Shown: positions 16,030-23,896 of the stretch, one piece after another
Position numbering within the stretch: position 1 is the first letter of the stretch
Layout: every line of letters starts with the position of its first letter
Program-made: the position numbers and the translations under genes
The notes under the pieces: generated by a model
Told to the model about the DNA's origin: nothing
The model's database searches: none
The model's input: the letters and a program-made list of their open reading frames with translations, nothing else
Source: Erythrobacter sp. UBA1916
GTDB lineage: Bacteria; Pseudomonadota; Alphaproteobacteria; Sphingomonadales; Sphingomonadaceae
DNA: 46,823 nt
Direction of reading: 5' to 3'
Assembly (NCBI GenBank): GCA_002337385.1
Contig: DDFY01000025.1
Span: 1-46,823 of the forward strand

Positions 16030-17700
16030 ATGCCCTCCCCGCGCTCTGCCCTTCTCGCCACGCTCCTCGGTGCCGCCGCTTCGCTGGCGCTGCCCGCGCA
16101 GGCCTTGGCGCAGGAGGCCGATGCGCCGCCGGTGCATCACGTGATCTTTGTGGGCGTCGACGGGATGAGCCCGGACGGTGTGCGCAAGGCCAGGACACCG
16201 GTGATGGATGCAATGATCGCCGAGGGCGCGTCTACCATGCACGCGCGCAGCGTGTTGCCGACTTCCAGCTCGCCCAACTGGGCCTCGATGCTGACCGGGG
16301 TCGGCCCGTCGCAGCACGGCGTGACCAGCAACAACTGGCGCGTGGGCGAATTCACCTTCCCCACCGCGGTCTCCGGGTCGGGCAACTTCTTCCCCTCGAT
16401 CTTCCAGGTTCTCTACGACCAGCACCCCGAGTGGGAAGTCGGCGCGATCTACGACTGGGACGGCTTCGGCAATCTCTACGACCACCGCTTCGTCGACCAC
16501 AATGTCGACGGTGACGGCGATGCCGACACCGCAGCAAAGGCTGCCGAATACATCCGCACCAGCCGCCCGCAGTTCCTGTTCGTCCATCTCGATCAGGTCG
16601 ACCATGCGGGCCACGGCTCCGGCCACGGCACCCCCGATTACTATGCCGCCGTCGAGAGCGCCGATGCCGAGATCGGCCTGATCCGGCAGGCGGTGGAAGA
16701 TGCGGGCATCGCCGATGACACGATCGTCATCGTCAGCGCGGACCATGGCGGCGTCGGCAAGGGCCACGGCGGGGAGTCGATGGCCGAGCTGGAAATCCCG
16801 TGGATCGCCGCCGGAGCCGGTGTTGCCGAAGGGCGCGACCTCGCCATGCCGATCAGCACCTACAACCTGCCCGCCACCGTTGCCTACCTGCTTGGGGCAG
16901 AGGCGCCCTATGCCTGGATCGGCCGCCCGGTGCGCGCCGTTCTGGCCAGCGAGGAGCTGCCCCAGCAGACCTATCTGGTGAGCAGTTTCTATGCTCCCCC
17001 GGTGATCTCCCCGCTCGCCGATGGCAACAATCCGGCGGGCGGCCTGTTCGTCGATGGCCCTGCCGAACTGAGCATCGCCAACCCCAACCCAGAGGGCGAA
17101 ATTCGCTACACGCTCGACGGGTCGAACCCGAGCGCCAGCTCGCCGCTGTATCGCGGTCCGGTTGCGATCAAACACAGCACCGTTGTGCGCAGCGCGCTGT
17201 TTGTCGACGGCACACAGGCGAGCGTGCCCACGACCGCCTATTTCCGCGTGCTCGAACCATCGGACGAGCCCCGCGGCCTGGTCTGGAACGCCTATCTACT
17301 GCCCGAACAGCCCGTGCGCCTGCCCGCATTCACAGGCCTCGAACCGGCGGCCAGCGGCGTGACCAACGAAGTGTCGCTCGCCGGATTGGACCTGCCGCGC
17401 GGCAATGCCGTGGCCGTCACCTTCGAGGGGTTCATCGATGTGCCCACCAGCGGCCACTACGAGTTCTCGCTCGCCTCTGACGATGGCAGCAAGCTCTATA
17501 TCGAAGGACGCACCGTGGTCGATAACGACGGCGACCATGGCGTGATCATGGCCTCGGGCAGCACCGATCTGGAGGCCGGACGCCATGCCTTCCGGGTGGA
17601 ATGGTTCAACGGCGGCGGCGGCGCCTGGATCGGGGCGTGGTTTCAGGGGCCGGGGATCGTCCGCCAGTTCATCGACCCGAACCTGCTCACCCCGCAATAG
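16030..17700 (+). CDS. Secreted alkaline-phosphatase-superfamily hydrolase with chitobiase-C and PA14 modules
   Basis: A 556-residue exported protein. The signal peptide (residues 1-28) ends ALAQ. Residues about 35-330 are a nucleotide pyrophosphatase/phosphodiesterase-like domain: D44 (FVGVDGMS), nucleophile T78 or an adjacent serine (LPTSSSPNW), D188 and H192 (LDQVDHAGHG), D238-H239 (SADHGG) and H246 (KGHGG). An acidic NVDGDGDADT loop near 158-167 looks like a Ca2+ site. Residues about 338-407 resemble the CHB_HEX_C domain (IRYTLDGSNPSASSPLYRGP), and residues about 436-554 are PA14 (SGHYEFSLASDDGSKLYI, AGRHAFRVEWFNGGGGAW). PA14 domains often bind glycans. Release of phosphonate from a glycan- or lipid-linked ester is my inference; phosphodiesterase or phosphonoacetate hydrolase activity are alternatives. 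Confidence 0.88.
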   Translation: MPSPRSALLATLLGAAASLALPAQALAQEADAPPVHHVIFVGVDGMSPDGVRKARTPVMDAMIAEGASTMHARSVLPTSSSPNWASMLTGVGPSQHGVTSNNWRVGEFTFPTAVSGSGNFFPSIFQVLYDQHPEWEVGAIYDWDGFGNLYDHRFVDHNVDGDGDADTAAKAAEYIRTSRPQFLFVHLDQVDHAGHGSGHGTPDYYAAVESADAEIGLIRQAVEDAGIADDTIVIVSADHGGVGKGHGGESMAELEIPWIAAGAGVAEGRDLAMPISTYNLPATVAYLLGAEAPYAWIGRPVRAVLASEELPQQTYLVSSFYAPPVISPLADGNNPAGGLFVDGPAELSIANPNPEGEIRYTLDGSNPSASSPLYRGPVAIKHSTVVRSALFVDGTQASVPTTAYFRVLEPSDEPRGLVWNAYLLPEQPVRLPAFTGLEPAASGVTNEVSLAGLDLPRGNAVAVTFEGFIDVPTSGHYEFSLASDDGSKLYIEGRTVVDNDGDHGVIMASGSTDLEAGRHAFRVEWFNGGGGAWIGAWFQGPGIVRQFIDPNLLTPQ

Positions 17701-17734
17701 GTGGCGGGCGGCGCCAACCTCTTGGGCTTCCGCC

Positions 17735-18310
17735 AACGGGTTTGGCTGAGGAACGCGATATCCTGGAAATAGCCACCGCGCATCTGACCTTCGGTCACTT
17801 CGCTCCGCCAGGGAACCAGAGTGAGATACGCGTTCATGGCCTAATATCGCGCGCTGTTTCCGGTACATGCGATGCGCCGGTGTCTGCGCATACAGCCCAG
17901 CGGCCTCTATACCCGGTTGAGGAACCCGTTGAGAAAGCGGGCGAAGGAAGATCCGCGCTGATCCCGCAGGCATTGCTGATGGCGGTGTGGCGCAGTCAAC
18001 CAATGAACACCGTGTTGATCCGCTCGAACCAAGGATCGTAGTTCACCAGTATGGACTGAGTCGCGCTCCTGAAGGCCGACAATCTTGAGCACTCGATGGG
18101 CCATCGTGGCAACTGCCATGACAAAGCTGAGGTCGAGAGCTTCTTCTACCTGCTCAAGCGCGAACGTATCCGGCGCCCGTCCGATCGCTCACGCGACGAG
18201 GCCTGGCAGGGTGTGTTCGATTACATCGAGATGTTCCACAACCCGATACGAATGCGGTGCTGTCACCCGTCGAGCTGGAACGACAGCAGATGATGAGCAC
18301 CAAGGCCGCC
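17735..18310 (+). pseudogene. Degenerate IS3-family transposase
   Basis: Pieces of both IS3 frames survive in order. The tail of OrfA (LAEERDIL near 17742) comes first. The OrfB start (YAFMA, stop, YRALFPVHAMRRCLRIQPSG, RNPLRKRAKEDPR, stop) spans about 17826-17960. The OrfB end (MGHRGNCHDKAEVESFFYLL, KRERIRRPSD, FDYIEMFHNPIR) spans about 18096-18256. In-frame stops and a missing middle, including most of the DDE domain, show it is inactive. It lies at the right end of the phosphonate island, where an integrase would be expected. Confidence 0.85.
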
Positions 18311-18446
18311 TAGAAAACTCGAGGTATCCAAACGGACTAGGCTTGCCCAACTCAACGACGGATGCGTGATGTCGATTGCGATTATATTCAGCACCTCAAC
18401 GCGGCGGGAAACCGCCACTTTACAAGGTTTGAGATGCTTCGTGAAA

Positions 18447-18494
18447 TGGTAGCGGAGGAGGGACTCGACCCCCCGACACGCGGATTATGATTCC
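18447..18494 (-). repeat. att copy B: 48-base fragment of the tRNA-Met 3' end
   Basis: It matches the tRNA-Met at 23162 over 48 bases with one change (C for A at 18469, in the T loop). It covers the 3' end and the anticodon loop, then diverges into CCAACGGAAAC, which is shared with copy A. It is a truncated tRNA end marking the junction of two islands. Confidence 0.87.
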
Positions 18495-18872
18495 AACGGA
18501 AACAGTGTGTAGACACGTCTACGTTGACGCCTATCTTGAGAAATAGCGTCTTTGAACTGCACTTTTCGCCTCTACGCCCCTCAGTGACATCTTTGCACCC
18601 TAATTCCAGGTACTTCATACAGCGGAAGTTAGCTGCAAATTCTGTCTCTCGCTAAACACGCATTCTGAATTTGCCAGTGCCTTCGCAAGACATATGTCGC
18701 CTGACCAAGGCCCGCGTCGGTGGCTCACTCATGCTGCAGCGCAAAATGGAGCAGCAGTGTGGCAACCCAGCAACAGAGGTCTGAAGCCAGGGATTCCGCC
18801 AATGCGACCCAAATAGGTTAGCCATAAGGCAGACAAGGTCATGTTGGTGACGTCAATTCGCAACAATGAAGC
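18495..18872. other. Island end without recognisable genes
   Basis: I see no gene in this stretch. It begins with the att-associated arm CCAACGGAAAC and an inverted repeat GTAGAC-AC-GTCTAC at 18509-18522, which could be an integrase or excisionase site. Base composition is less GC-rich than the flanking genes. Confidence 0.4.
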
Positions 18873-18945
18873 AGACTGGTAGCATTTGTTACCATTGTCT
18901 GTCTCATTCGCCGCATATCGGGGCCGCCTCAAGCCAGTACTGGCT
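18873..18945. promoter_or_regulatory. Palindromes upstream of the second TonB receptor
   Basis: Two symmetrical sequences precede the gene. TGGTA (18877-18881) and TACCA (18890-18894) form an interrupted repeat with outer AGAC/GTCT arms. AGCCAGTACTGGCT (18932-18945) is a perfect 14-bp palindrome 23 bp before the start codon. Either could be an operator. Neither has the spacing of the PhnF-type sites, so a different regulator is likely. Confidence 0.45.
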
Positions 18946-18968
18946 AGCAAGCGAAGGGGCTATCATCC

Positions 18969-21440
18969 GTGAACTACAAATATCTTCTGGCAGCAAGCGC
19001 GTTGAGCGCCGCCACCGCCACCCTCTTTCCATCGGTCGCTCAGGCGCAGTCCTCCGGTAGCTCCCAGTTCGATAACGCGATCATCGTGACGGGTGCCCGC
19101 AATACCGATGTCGGCGGCGTCGAAATCCCTGATTCGCCCAAGGCCAAGGTCGCTATCGAATCCGAACTGATCATGCGCCAGACCCCGGGCCAGACCATTA
19201 ACGACACGCTGAACCTGGTCCCCGGCGTCAGCTTCACCAACAACGACCCGTTCGGCTCGCTTGGTGGCTCGTTCACGATCCGCGGTTTCGGTTCGGACCG
19301 CATTTCACAGACAGTTGACGGCATTCCGCTGAACGATTCGGGCAACTACGCGCTCTACACCAATCAGATGCTAGACCCCGAGATCATCGAAAGCGCCACC
19401 GTCAGTCTCGGCTCGACCGACGTCGACAGCCCGACGGCATCAGCCGCCGGCGGCACGATCAACATCCGTTCGCTCACCCCCAGCGATGACATGGGCGCCA
19501 TGCTCAGCGTCAGCTATGGCAACATCATCGCACGCGGCGGCCCCGGCAGCCGTCCCTTCCGTCGTGTGTTCGGAATGATCCAGACCGGCGAATTCACCTC
19601 AATGGGCACCAAGGCCTGGTTCTCAGCCTCGCTCGCCCGCAACGATTCCAGCTTCTCCAACTATGGCGGCGTCGACAAGCAGCAGTACAACGGCAAGATC
19701 TACCAGCCGATTGGCGACAATGGCGACTTCATCTCGATCGCTGGCCACTACAACCAGAACCGCAACAACTTCAACGGCTCGCCGCTGAAGAACGGCGGGA
19801 ACTTCACCCCGTCCAGCCGCTTCTACACGCTCTACGACGGCACCCCCTGCACCACGGCAACTCCGGTGAAAGAGGATGTCACGCTCGCGCAAGCTCTGGC
19901 GGATGACTATGTCGATCCTGACAAGCCCAACAGCTGCGGCACCCCGTTCGAGCGGCGCTACAACCCGTCGAACACCGGCAACATCCGTGTTAACTCGCTT
20001 TTCTCGCTGTCGGACCAAATCACCCTGACCGTTGATCCCTATTTCCAGTATGTGAAAGCCAACGGCGGCGGCACCAGCAAGGGCTATGAATATGCCGATC
20101 CCGACAGCGGCCTGACCGGCCAGATCGATGGCAACTACTTCGCCGGGATCGACCTCAACGGCGACGGTGATCTCGTCGATGCCGTGACCATCCTGACCCC
20201 GAGCCAGACGGTCACCCACCGCATCGGCGTGATCGCCAACCTCATTTACGAGCTGAACGACCAGAACCGTGTGCGTCTGTCCTATACGTTCGATCGCGCC
20301 AAGCACCGTCAAACCGGCCAGGCAGGCTATCTCTATTCGGATGGCGAGCCCTACGACGTGTTCCCGATCAACGATCCGATCCTGACCGACGCCGGGTTTG
20401 AGCTCAACAAGCGTGATCGCAAGTCGTTCGCCACCTTGAACCAGATATCGGCTGAATACCGCGGCTCGTTCATAGACGATGCGCTGATTTTGACTGCGGG
20501 TGCGCGCGCCCCGTTCTTTACCCGCGATCTGAACCAGTATTGCTACACCGCCTCGCTCGGCGACGGCTATGGCTACTGCGTTGCCGAGAGCAACGGAGCA
20601 GCGCTGCAGGCCGCTTACCCCGATGTCATCGCGCCAACGCAGCGCAACGTTAGCTACAATCGCGTGCTGCCGAACGCCGGTATGACCTTCAACTTCACAC
20701 CTGAGGCCAGCGTATTCGCCAGCTATGCCAAGAACCTCTCGGTTCCCGGCACCGACGATCTGTACGGCTCGCTATACTTGGCCGACAGCGCTCCCGGCGC
20801 CACTCCGGCACCGGAAACCTCGGACTCGTTCGACCTCGGACTGCGCTACGAGAGTGGCAACCTGCAGGCGCAGATTTCGGGCTGGTACAACTCGTACCAG
20901 AACCGTCTGGCCTCGGCCTACAACCCTGAGTGCGACTGCACCATCACCACCAACCTGGGCAAGGTCGAGAAGTACGGTGTTGATGGCAGTCTGGCCTGGT
21001 ACCCGGTTGAGGACCTGTTTTTCTACGCCTTCGGTTCGTACCTGAAATCGAAGATCAAGAACGACGTGCAGACGGGCGCCAACTCCTTCGTGCCGACCGC
21101 CGGCAAGCGCGAACGCGGTGCGCCGATCTACACCCTTGGCGCACGCGTCCAGGGCACGCTCGGCCCGCTCGATCTGGGCTTCCAGATCAAGCGCACCGGC
21201 AAGCGTTACCTGAACGACATCAACACCATCGTGCTGCCGGCCTACACCGTCGCCGATATCGATGTCCGCTTCTCGCTGGAAGACGCCGGGTTGGAAAAGT
21301 CGTACCTCCAGCTCAACGTCACCAATCTGTTCGACGAGGTTTACATCGGTTCGGCTTCTGGCGGCCTAACCACCGCGTCGACCTATGTGAACATCGGCCC
21401 GCCGCGTGCGATCACCGGCTCGATCGTGATGGCCTTCTGA
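18969..21440 (+). CDS. TonB-dependent outer-membrane receptor
   Basis: An 823-residue receptor starting with GTG (GAAGGGG nine bases upstream). The signal peptide ends near SVAQAQ. The TonB-box-like FDNAIIVTGAR follows, then a plug with ETP-like RQTPGQTINDTLNLVPGVSF and GGSFTIRGFGSDRISQTVDGIP. The barrel ends ITGSIVMAF with a terminal phenylalanine. It differs clearly from the receptor at 8990 (no RQSL-type start, different plug), so it is not a duplicate. It stands alone, with no siderophore, vitamin or sugar enzyme beside it, and its ligand cannot be guessed. A hairpin follows the stop. Confidence 0.92.
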   Translation: MNYKYLLAASALSAATATLFPSVAQAQSSGSSQFDNAIIVTGARNTDVGGVEIPDSPKAKVAIESELIMRQTPGQTINDTLNLVPGVSFTNNDPFGSLGGSFTIRGFGSDRISQTVDGIPLNDSGNYALYTNQMLDPEIIESATVSLGSTDVDSPTASAAGGTINIRSLTPSDDMGAMLSVSYGNIIARGGPGSRPFRRVFGMIQTGEFTSMGTKAWFSASLARNDSSFSNYGGVDKQQYNGKIYQPIGDNGDFISIAGHYNQNRNNFNGSPLKNGGNFTPSSRFYTLYDGTPCTTATPVKEDVTLAQALADDYVDPDKPNSCGTPFERRYNPSNTGNIRVNSLFSLSDQITLTVDPYFQYVKANGGGTSKGYEYADPDSGLTGQIDGNYFAGIDLNGDGDLVDAVTILTPSQTVTHRIGVIANLIYELNDQNRVRLSYTFDRAKHRQTGQAGYLYSDGEPYDVFPINDPILTDAGFELNKRDRKSFATLNQISAEYRGSFIDDALILTAGARAPFFTRDLNQYCYTASLGDGYGYCVAESNGAALQAAYPDVIAPTQRNVSYNRVLPNAGMTFNFTPEASVFASYAKNLSVPGTDDLYGSLYLADSAPGATPAPETSDSFDLGLRYESGNLQAQISGWYNSYQNRLASAYNPECDCTITTNLGKVEKYGVDGSLAWYPVEDLFFYAFGSYLKSKIKNDVQTGANSFVPTAGKRERGAPIYTLGARVQGTLGPLDLGFQIKRTGKRYLNDINTIVLPAYTVADIDVRFSLEDAGLEKSYLQLNVTNLFDEVYIGSASGGLTTASTYVNIGPPRAITGSIVMAF

Positions 21441-21479
21441 TCCCGGCCTCGCCGGAACTAGGATAAACGACCTCAGGAA

Positions 21480-21505
21480 ACGGCGGGACTTTCGGGCTCC
21501 GCCGT
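21480..21505 (+). terminator. Hairpin terminator after the second TonB receptor
   Basis: ACGGCGG (21480-21486) pairs with CCGCCGT (21499-21505) over a 12-base loop, 40 bases after the stop. It is followed by CTTCC, a short pyrimidine tract and not a full T-run. Confidence 0.5.
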
Positions 21506-21944
21506 CTTCCATTCTGGACCGCTGCCCCTTAGCGAGACCCACAGCTTTCCTCCAGCTGGGATTAGAGCCTGAGCCGTTTTGTTGCGCATGAGCGCGATTG
21601 AAGCATTGGGCTGGAGCAAGAACGATTCTAACTAAAGGGGCGGTTGAGCAAACGGTCATTAATTGGCTCGTTTGCATAACGGCAGTTAAGCGCAATCAAC
21701 GACCCAGAACTGCCATTCTGCAATCGTCCCAGCTTCAGTCCTAATCCCACGCACCACGGATAAGCGCTGGACGTCGGCTCTTGGCGAGAGCTGTCGCTAA
21801 ACCTGCGGCATGGAGACGACGGCTTAGTCCCACTGTCGGCCCTGCGGTTGGGCTTTGGTGTATGACCGCTTCCAGGCGAACGGGTTCAAGTCTCCAACGT
21901 CCGGGTTTGGGGCGCGTAGAGGCCGTCGTTGAGCTACCGAGCCT
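21506..21944. other. Non-coding stretch of the small island
   Basis: No gene is recognisable on either strand. Segments such as CAACGACCCAGAACTGCCAT look like the decayed intergenic sequence often seen in sphingomonad genomes, a recollection I cannot verify here. Confidence 0.35.
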
Positions 21945-22700
21945 TCAGCTCCCAGAGGCGGGCTTGAGCACCGCAGAATCGATATGCCAGCGAAGCTGCG
22001 ACGCCGACGCTCCATCCACGCCATTGACCCGACGAATGACATAAGTACCTGTGAAACGCTGTCGCGTACCATCGTCGAGCGTCGCCTCGACCGTGACGGG
22101 CACTTCCTGGTAGATTGACCCCGCCCCGCCTTCGGCTGGCTTGAGCGCGCCAACCGACACGTGTGTCGAGCGCGTGTGGTCAAAGCCTCTCTCAAACGCG
22201 GCGAGCGTTTGACCAGGTCGTCCATCGTCGCCCCATTGTGTCCAGGCGGTGGCGTAGTCTCGTGCATCGATCGCGGAGTAATAGCGTCGCACGACGTCGG
22301 CAGCCGCCTGCGAGCCCTTCGGGTCGGTGTCACAACCCTTCATCGGTGCGCCGTCATCATCGAACAGCGCGCAGCTTCGTGCGATTTCGTCCTCGATCAG
22401 CGCGCAGCTGTTGGCTGCGTTGCACGGCGGATGCGTTGCCGGTGATACGTCGCGGCAGACGTCCACGCGCTTCTTTGCCGCTGCTGCACCGATCTGGGCA
22501 GCGCACGAGCGTACAGACGAACCTTTGGTATCCAATCTGGCTGCGGGGACCGGGCTGGCGGGAGCGCTAACCTCGGGCAGCGCTGACCTTACATTATCCC
22601 CTGCATGGTCCCCTGCCGATCTATCGGTCGTCTGGGCTCCGTCACTGCACGCCCCCAACGTAAGTAGCATTGCCACGATCACAAATCGCTCACTTCGCAT
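21945..22700 (-). CDS. Putative lipoprotein with NTF2-like C-terminal region
   Basis: A 251-residue protein from the ATG at 22700 (MRSERFVIV). The longer frame from 22763 would put residues in front of the signal peptide. A lipobox LLTLGAC gives lipidated C18. Residues about 20-60 are a low-complexity linker and 65-130 hold several cysteines (SCAAQIG, CRDVS, CNAANSCAL, RSCALFD, GCDTD). Residues about 135-250 read like an NTF2-like fold (AAADVVRRYYSAIDARDYATAW, VTVEATLDDGTRQRFTGTYVIRR, LRWHIDSAVL). It is probably anchored in a periplasm-facing membrane. No partner gene is adjacent and no enzyme activity can be assigned. Confidence 0.7.
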   Translation of the reverse strand: MRSERFVIVAMLLTLGACSDGAQTTDRSAGDHAGDNVRSALPEVSAPASPVPAARLDTKGSSVRSCAAQIGAAAAKKRVDVCRDVSPATHPPCNAANSCALIEDEIARSCALFDDDGAPMKGCDTDPKGSQAAADVVRRYYSAIDARDYATAWTQWGDDGRPGQTLAAFERGFDHTRSTHVSVGALKPAEGGAGSIYQEVPVTVEATLDDGTRQRFTGTYVIRRVNGVDGASASQLRWHIDSAVLKPASGS

Positions 22701-23161
22701 CAGCCTGCCCTTCTGCACCACAACGACGCCACCCTTCATCACCGGCTGTATCTCACCGACCACTTATATAGGAGCGGCCGGGTCGCCTGAGCCCGCCACC
22801 AGATCAGAGAGCAGCCCGAGCCCCACCGCACCAACCTTCGCCGACACACCCAACTGTCGCTCCGAATTGCGCCAACGAACGTCCGCCACGTGAAGTTCCC
22901 ACACCAAAGCGAACCAGTCTCATTCCCCTGTAAAGCGCCTTTGCCCCCTGCCACGTCATTTGAACGAACGATGTTTTCAGTGATCGCCGCCCTAAAGCGT
23001 ACCGGCGGGTTTCCACCAATGACGCCAATCAGCCTTTGCTGGACGAATGGTCGCTTTTAGGGGCAGCGAGCGGCCAGCTGAACGACCGATTCTAGGGCCG
23101 CAAAGCCGTCGTGGCGCACCACATGGTTCGCGAACCAAGATCGGAAATCAGGGAAATAGGA
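22701..23161. other. Non-coding stretch next to tRNA-Met
   Basis: I see no gene here. This is the tRNA-proximal end of the small island, where an integrase would normally lie, and none is found. Short minus-strand frames at 22739-22954 and 22804-23028 resemble nothing I know and overlap each other. Confidence 0.4.
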
Positions 23162-23238
23162 TGGTAGCGGAGGAGGGACTCGAACCCCCGACACGCGGAT
23201 TATGATTCCGCTGCTCTAACCGGCTGAGCTACTCCGCC
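23162..23238 (-). tRNA. tRNA-Met (CAT), elongator type
   Basis: A 77-base gene with encoded CCA. The acceptor stem pairs GGCGGAG with CTCCGCT (one G-T). The D arm is AGCTCAGCCGGTTAGAGC; the anticodon arm GCGGA-ATCATAA-TCCGC shows CAT; the T arm is GGGGGTTCGAGTCCC. The sequence matches the alphaproteobacterial elongator methionine tRNA and not the CAT-reading isoleucine tRNA. Its 3' end is the integration target repeated at 3441 and 18447. Confidence 0.96.
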
Positions 23239-23344
23239 ATACCATGGTTGCCAGTGCCCGTTCGCTCTGCAAACACGCTGGCAAGGCGCGCCCTTTAGGT
23301 CGCCCTGCCGCGGCGGTCAAGCCCACCTTTGCGCTCCTGGCAAA

Positions 23345-23896
23345 TCAATCATCGACCCGCGCCTGACCGCGAAAGGCAAAGTCGCGCAAAGGCTCCCACG
23401 GGCCGCCGCGATAGGCGAACAGACCAAAGCCGCGAAAGGCGAATTCGCGTGGCAGAATACGCGGACCAAGCTCGGTCTGAAGCGCCTTGGCCTCCTCCAG
23501 CGAGACCTTGTTCTGGATCGTCACGTGCAGACGCGGACGGTGCTCGTCCTGCGGCGTGAGCAGGCCGTGAAAGCGATCAGCCAACCGATCCCACAGCGCC
23601 AGCATATCCTCGCTCTCGATCCCCAGCGCAGTGCCCCGCCCCAGCTTCATCACGCCGGTGAGATAGGCGGGCACAGGCGCATGTTCGCGCGCCAGCCCCG
23701 CTAGCACCGCGCGCAACTCCGCCTCGCAGCTCGGCGGCAAGGCATGGAACAGCGTGACGTGCGCCTTGAGGAAATTGCGCTCGGGCGGGAAATGGGCCTG
23801 TCGCAGCTGGTCGGCACGCGATTGCAGGCTCTCGGGCAGGAGCGCCGTTACGACAAGCGGGGCCGGCAACGACTTGTCCGCCCCCTGCCCGCTCAC
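23345..23896 (-). CDS. 2'-5' RNA ligase family protein (LigT/2H phosphoesterase)
   Basis: A 183-residue member of the 2H superfamily with two HxT motifs, H46-V-T48 (KAHVTLFH) and H124-V-T126 (LHVTIQNK), which form the active site for 2',3'-cyclic or 2',5'-linked nucleotide ends. The start is taken as GTG at 23896 because it overlaps the mltG stop as GTGA. An ATG at 23929 would add 11 residues but would run 37 bp into mltG. It is probably co-transcribed with mltG. The physiological RNA substrate is unknown. Confidence 0.82.
   Translation of the reverse strand: MSGQGADKSLPAPLVVTALLPESLQSRADQLRQAHFPPERNFLKAHVTLFHALPPSCEAELRAVLAGLAREHAPVPAYLTGVMKLGRGTALGIESEDMLALWDRLADRFHGLLTPQDEHRPRLHVTIQNKVSLEEAKALQTELGPRILPREFAFRGFGLFAYRGGPWEPLRDFAFRGQARVDD

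Larger units (their letters stand above)
18447..23161. mobile_element. Putative small genomic island between att copy B and tRNA-Met
   Basis: About 4.7 kb lie between a tRNA-Met 3'-end repeat and the intact tRNA gene. The content is one TonB receptor, one lipoprotein and long stretches without genes. No integrase remains. The left end carries the same CCAACGGAAAC arm as the neighbouring island, so both probably used the same integrase family. Confidence 0.5.

Noticed and set aside
8061..17700. An amino-sugar (chitin) locus, because DasR/NagR use the same operator and a chitobiase-C module is present
   Set aside because: No hexosaminidase, deacetylase or deaminase is present, while PhnX, TIGR03364 and TIGR03276 families all point to phosphonates; kept only as an alternative effector for the regulator.
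18085..18369. A complete small transposase gene
   Set aside because: Only the C-terminal end of an IS3 OrfB is present, preceded by frame-broken remains of the rest.
23162..23238. Isoleucine tRNA reading AUA (CAT anticodon with lysidine)
   Set aside because: The acceptor and D-arm sequence match the elongator methionine tRNA of alphaproteobacteria, not the GGGCC-type isoleucine tRNA.
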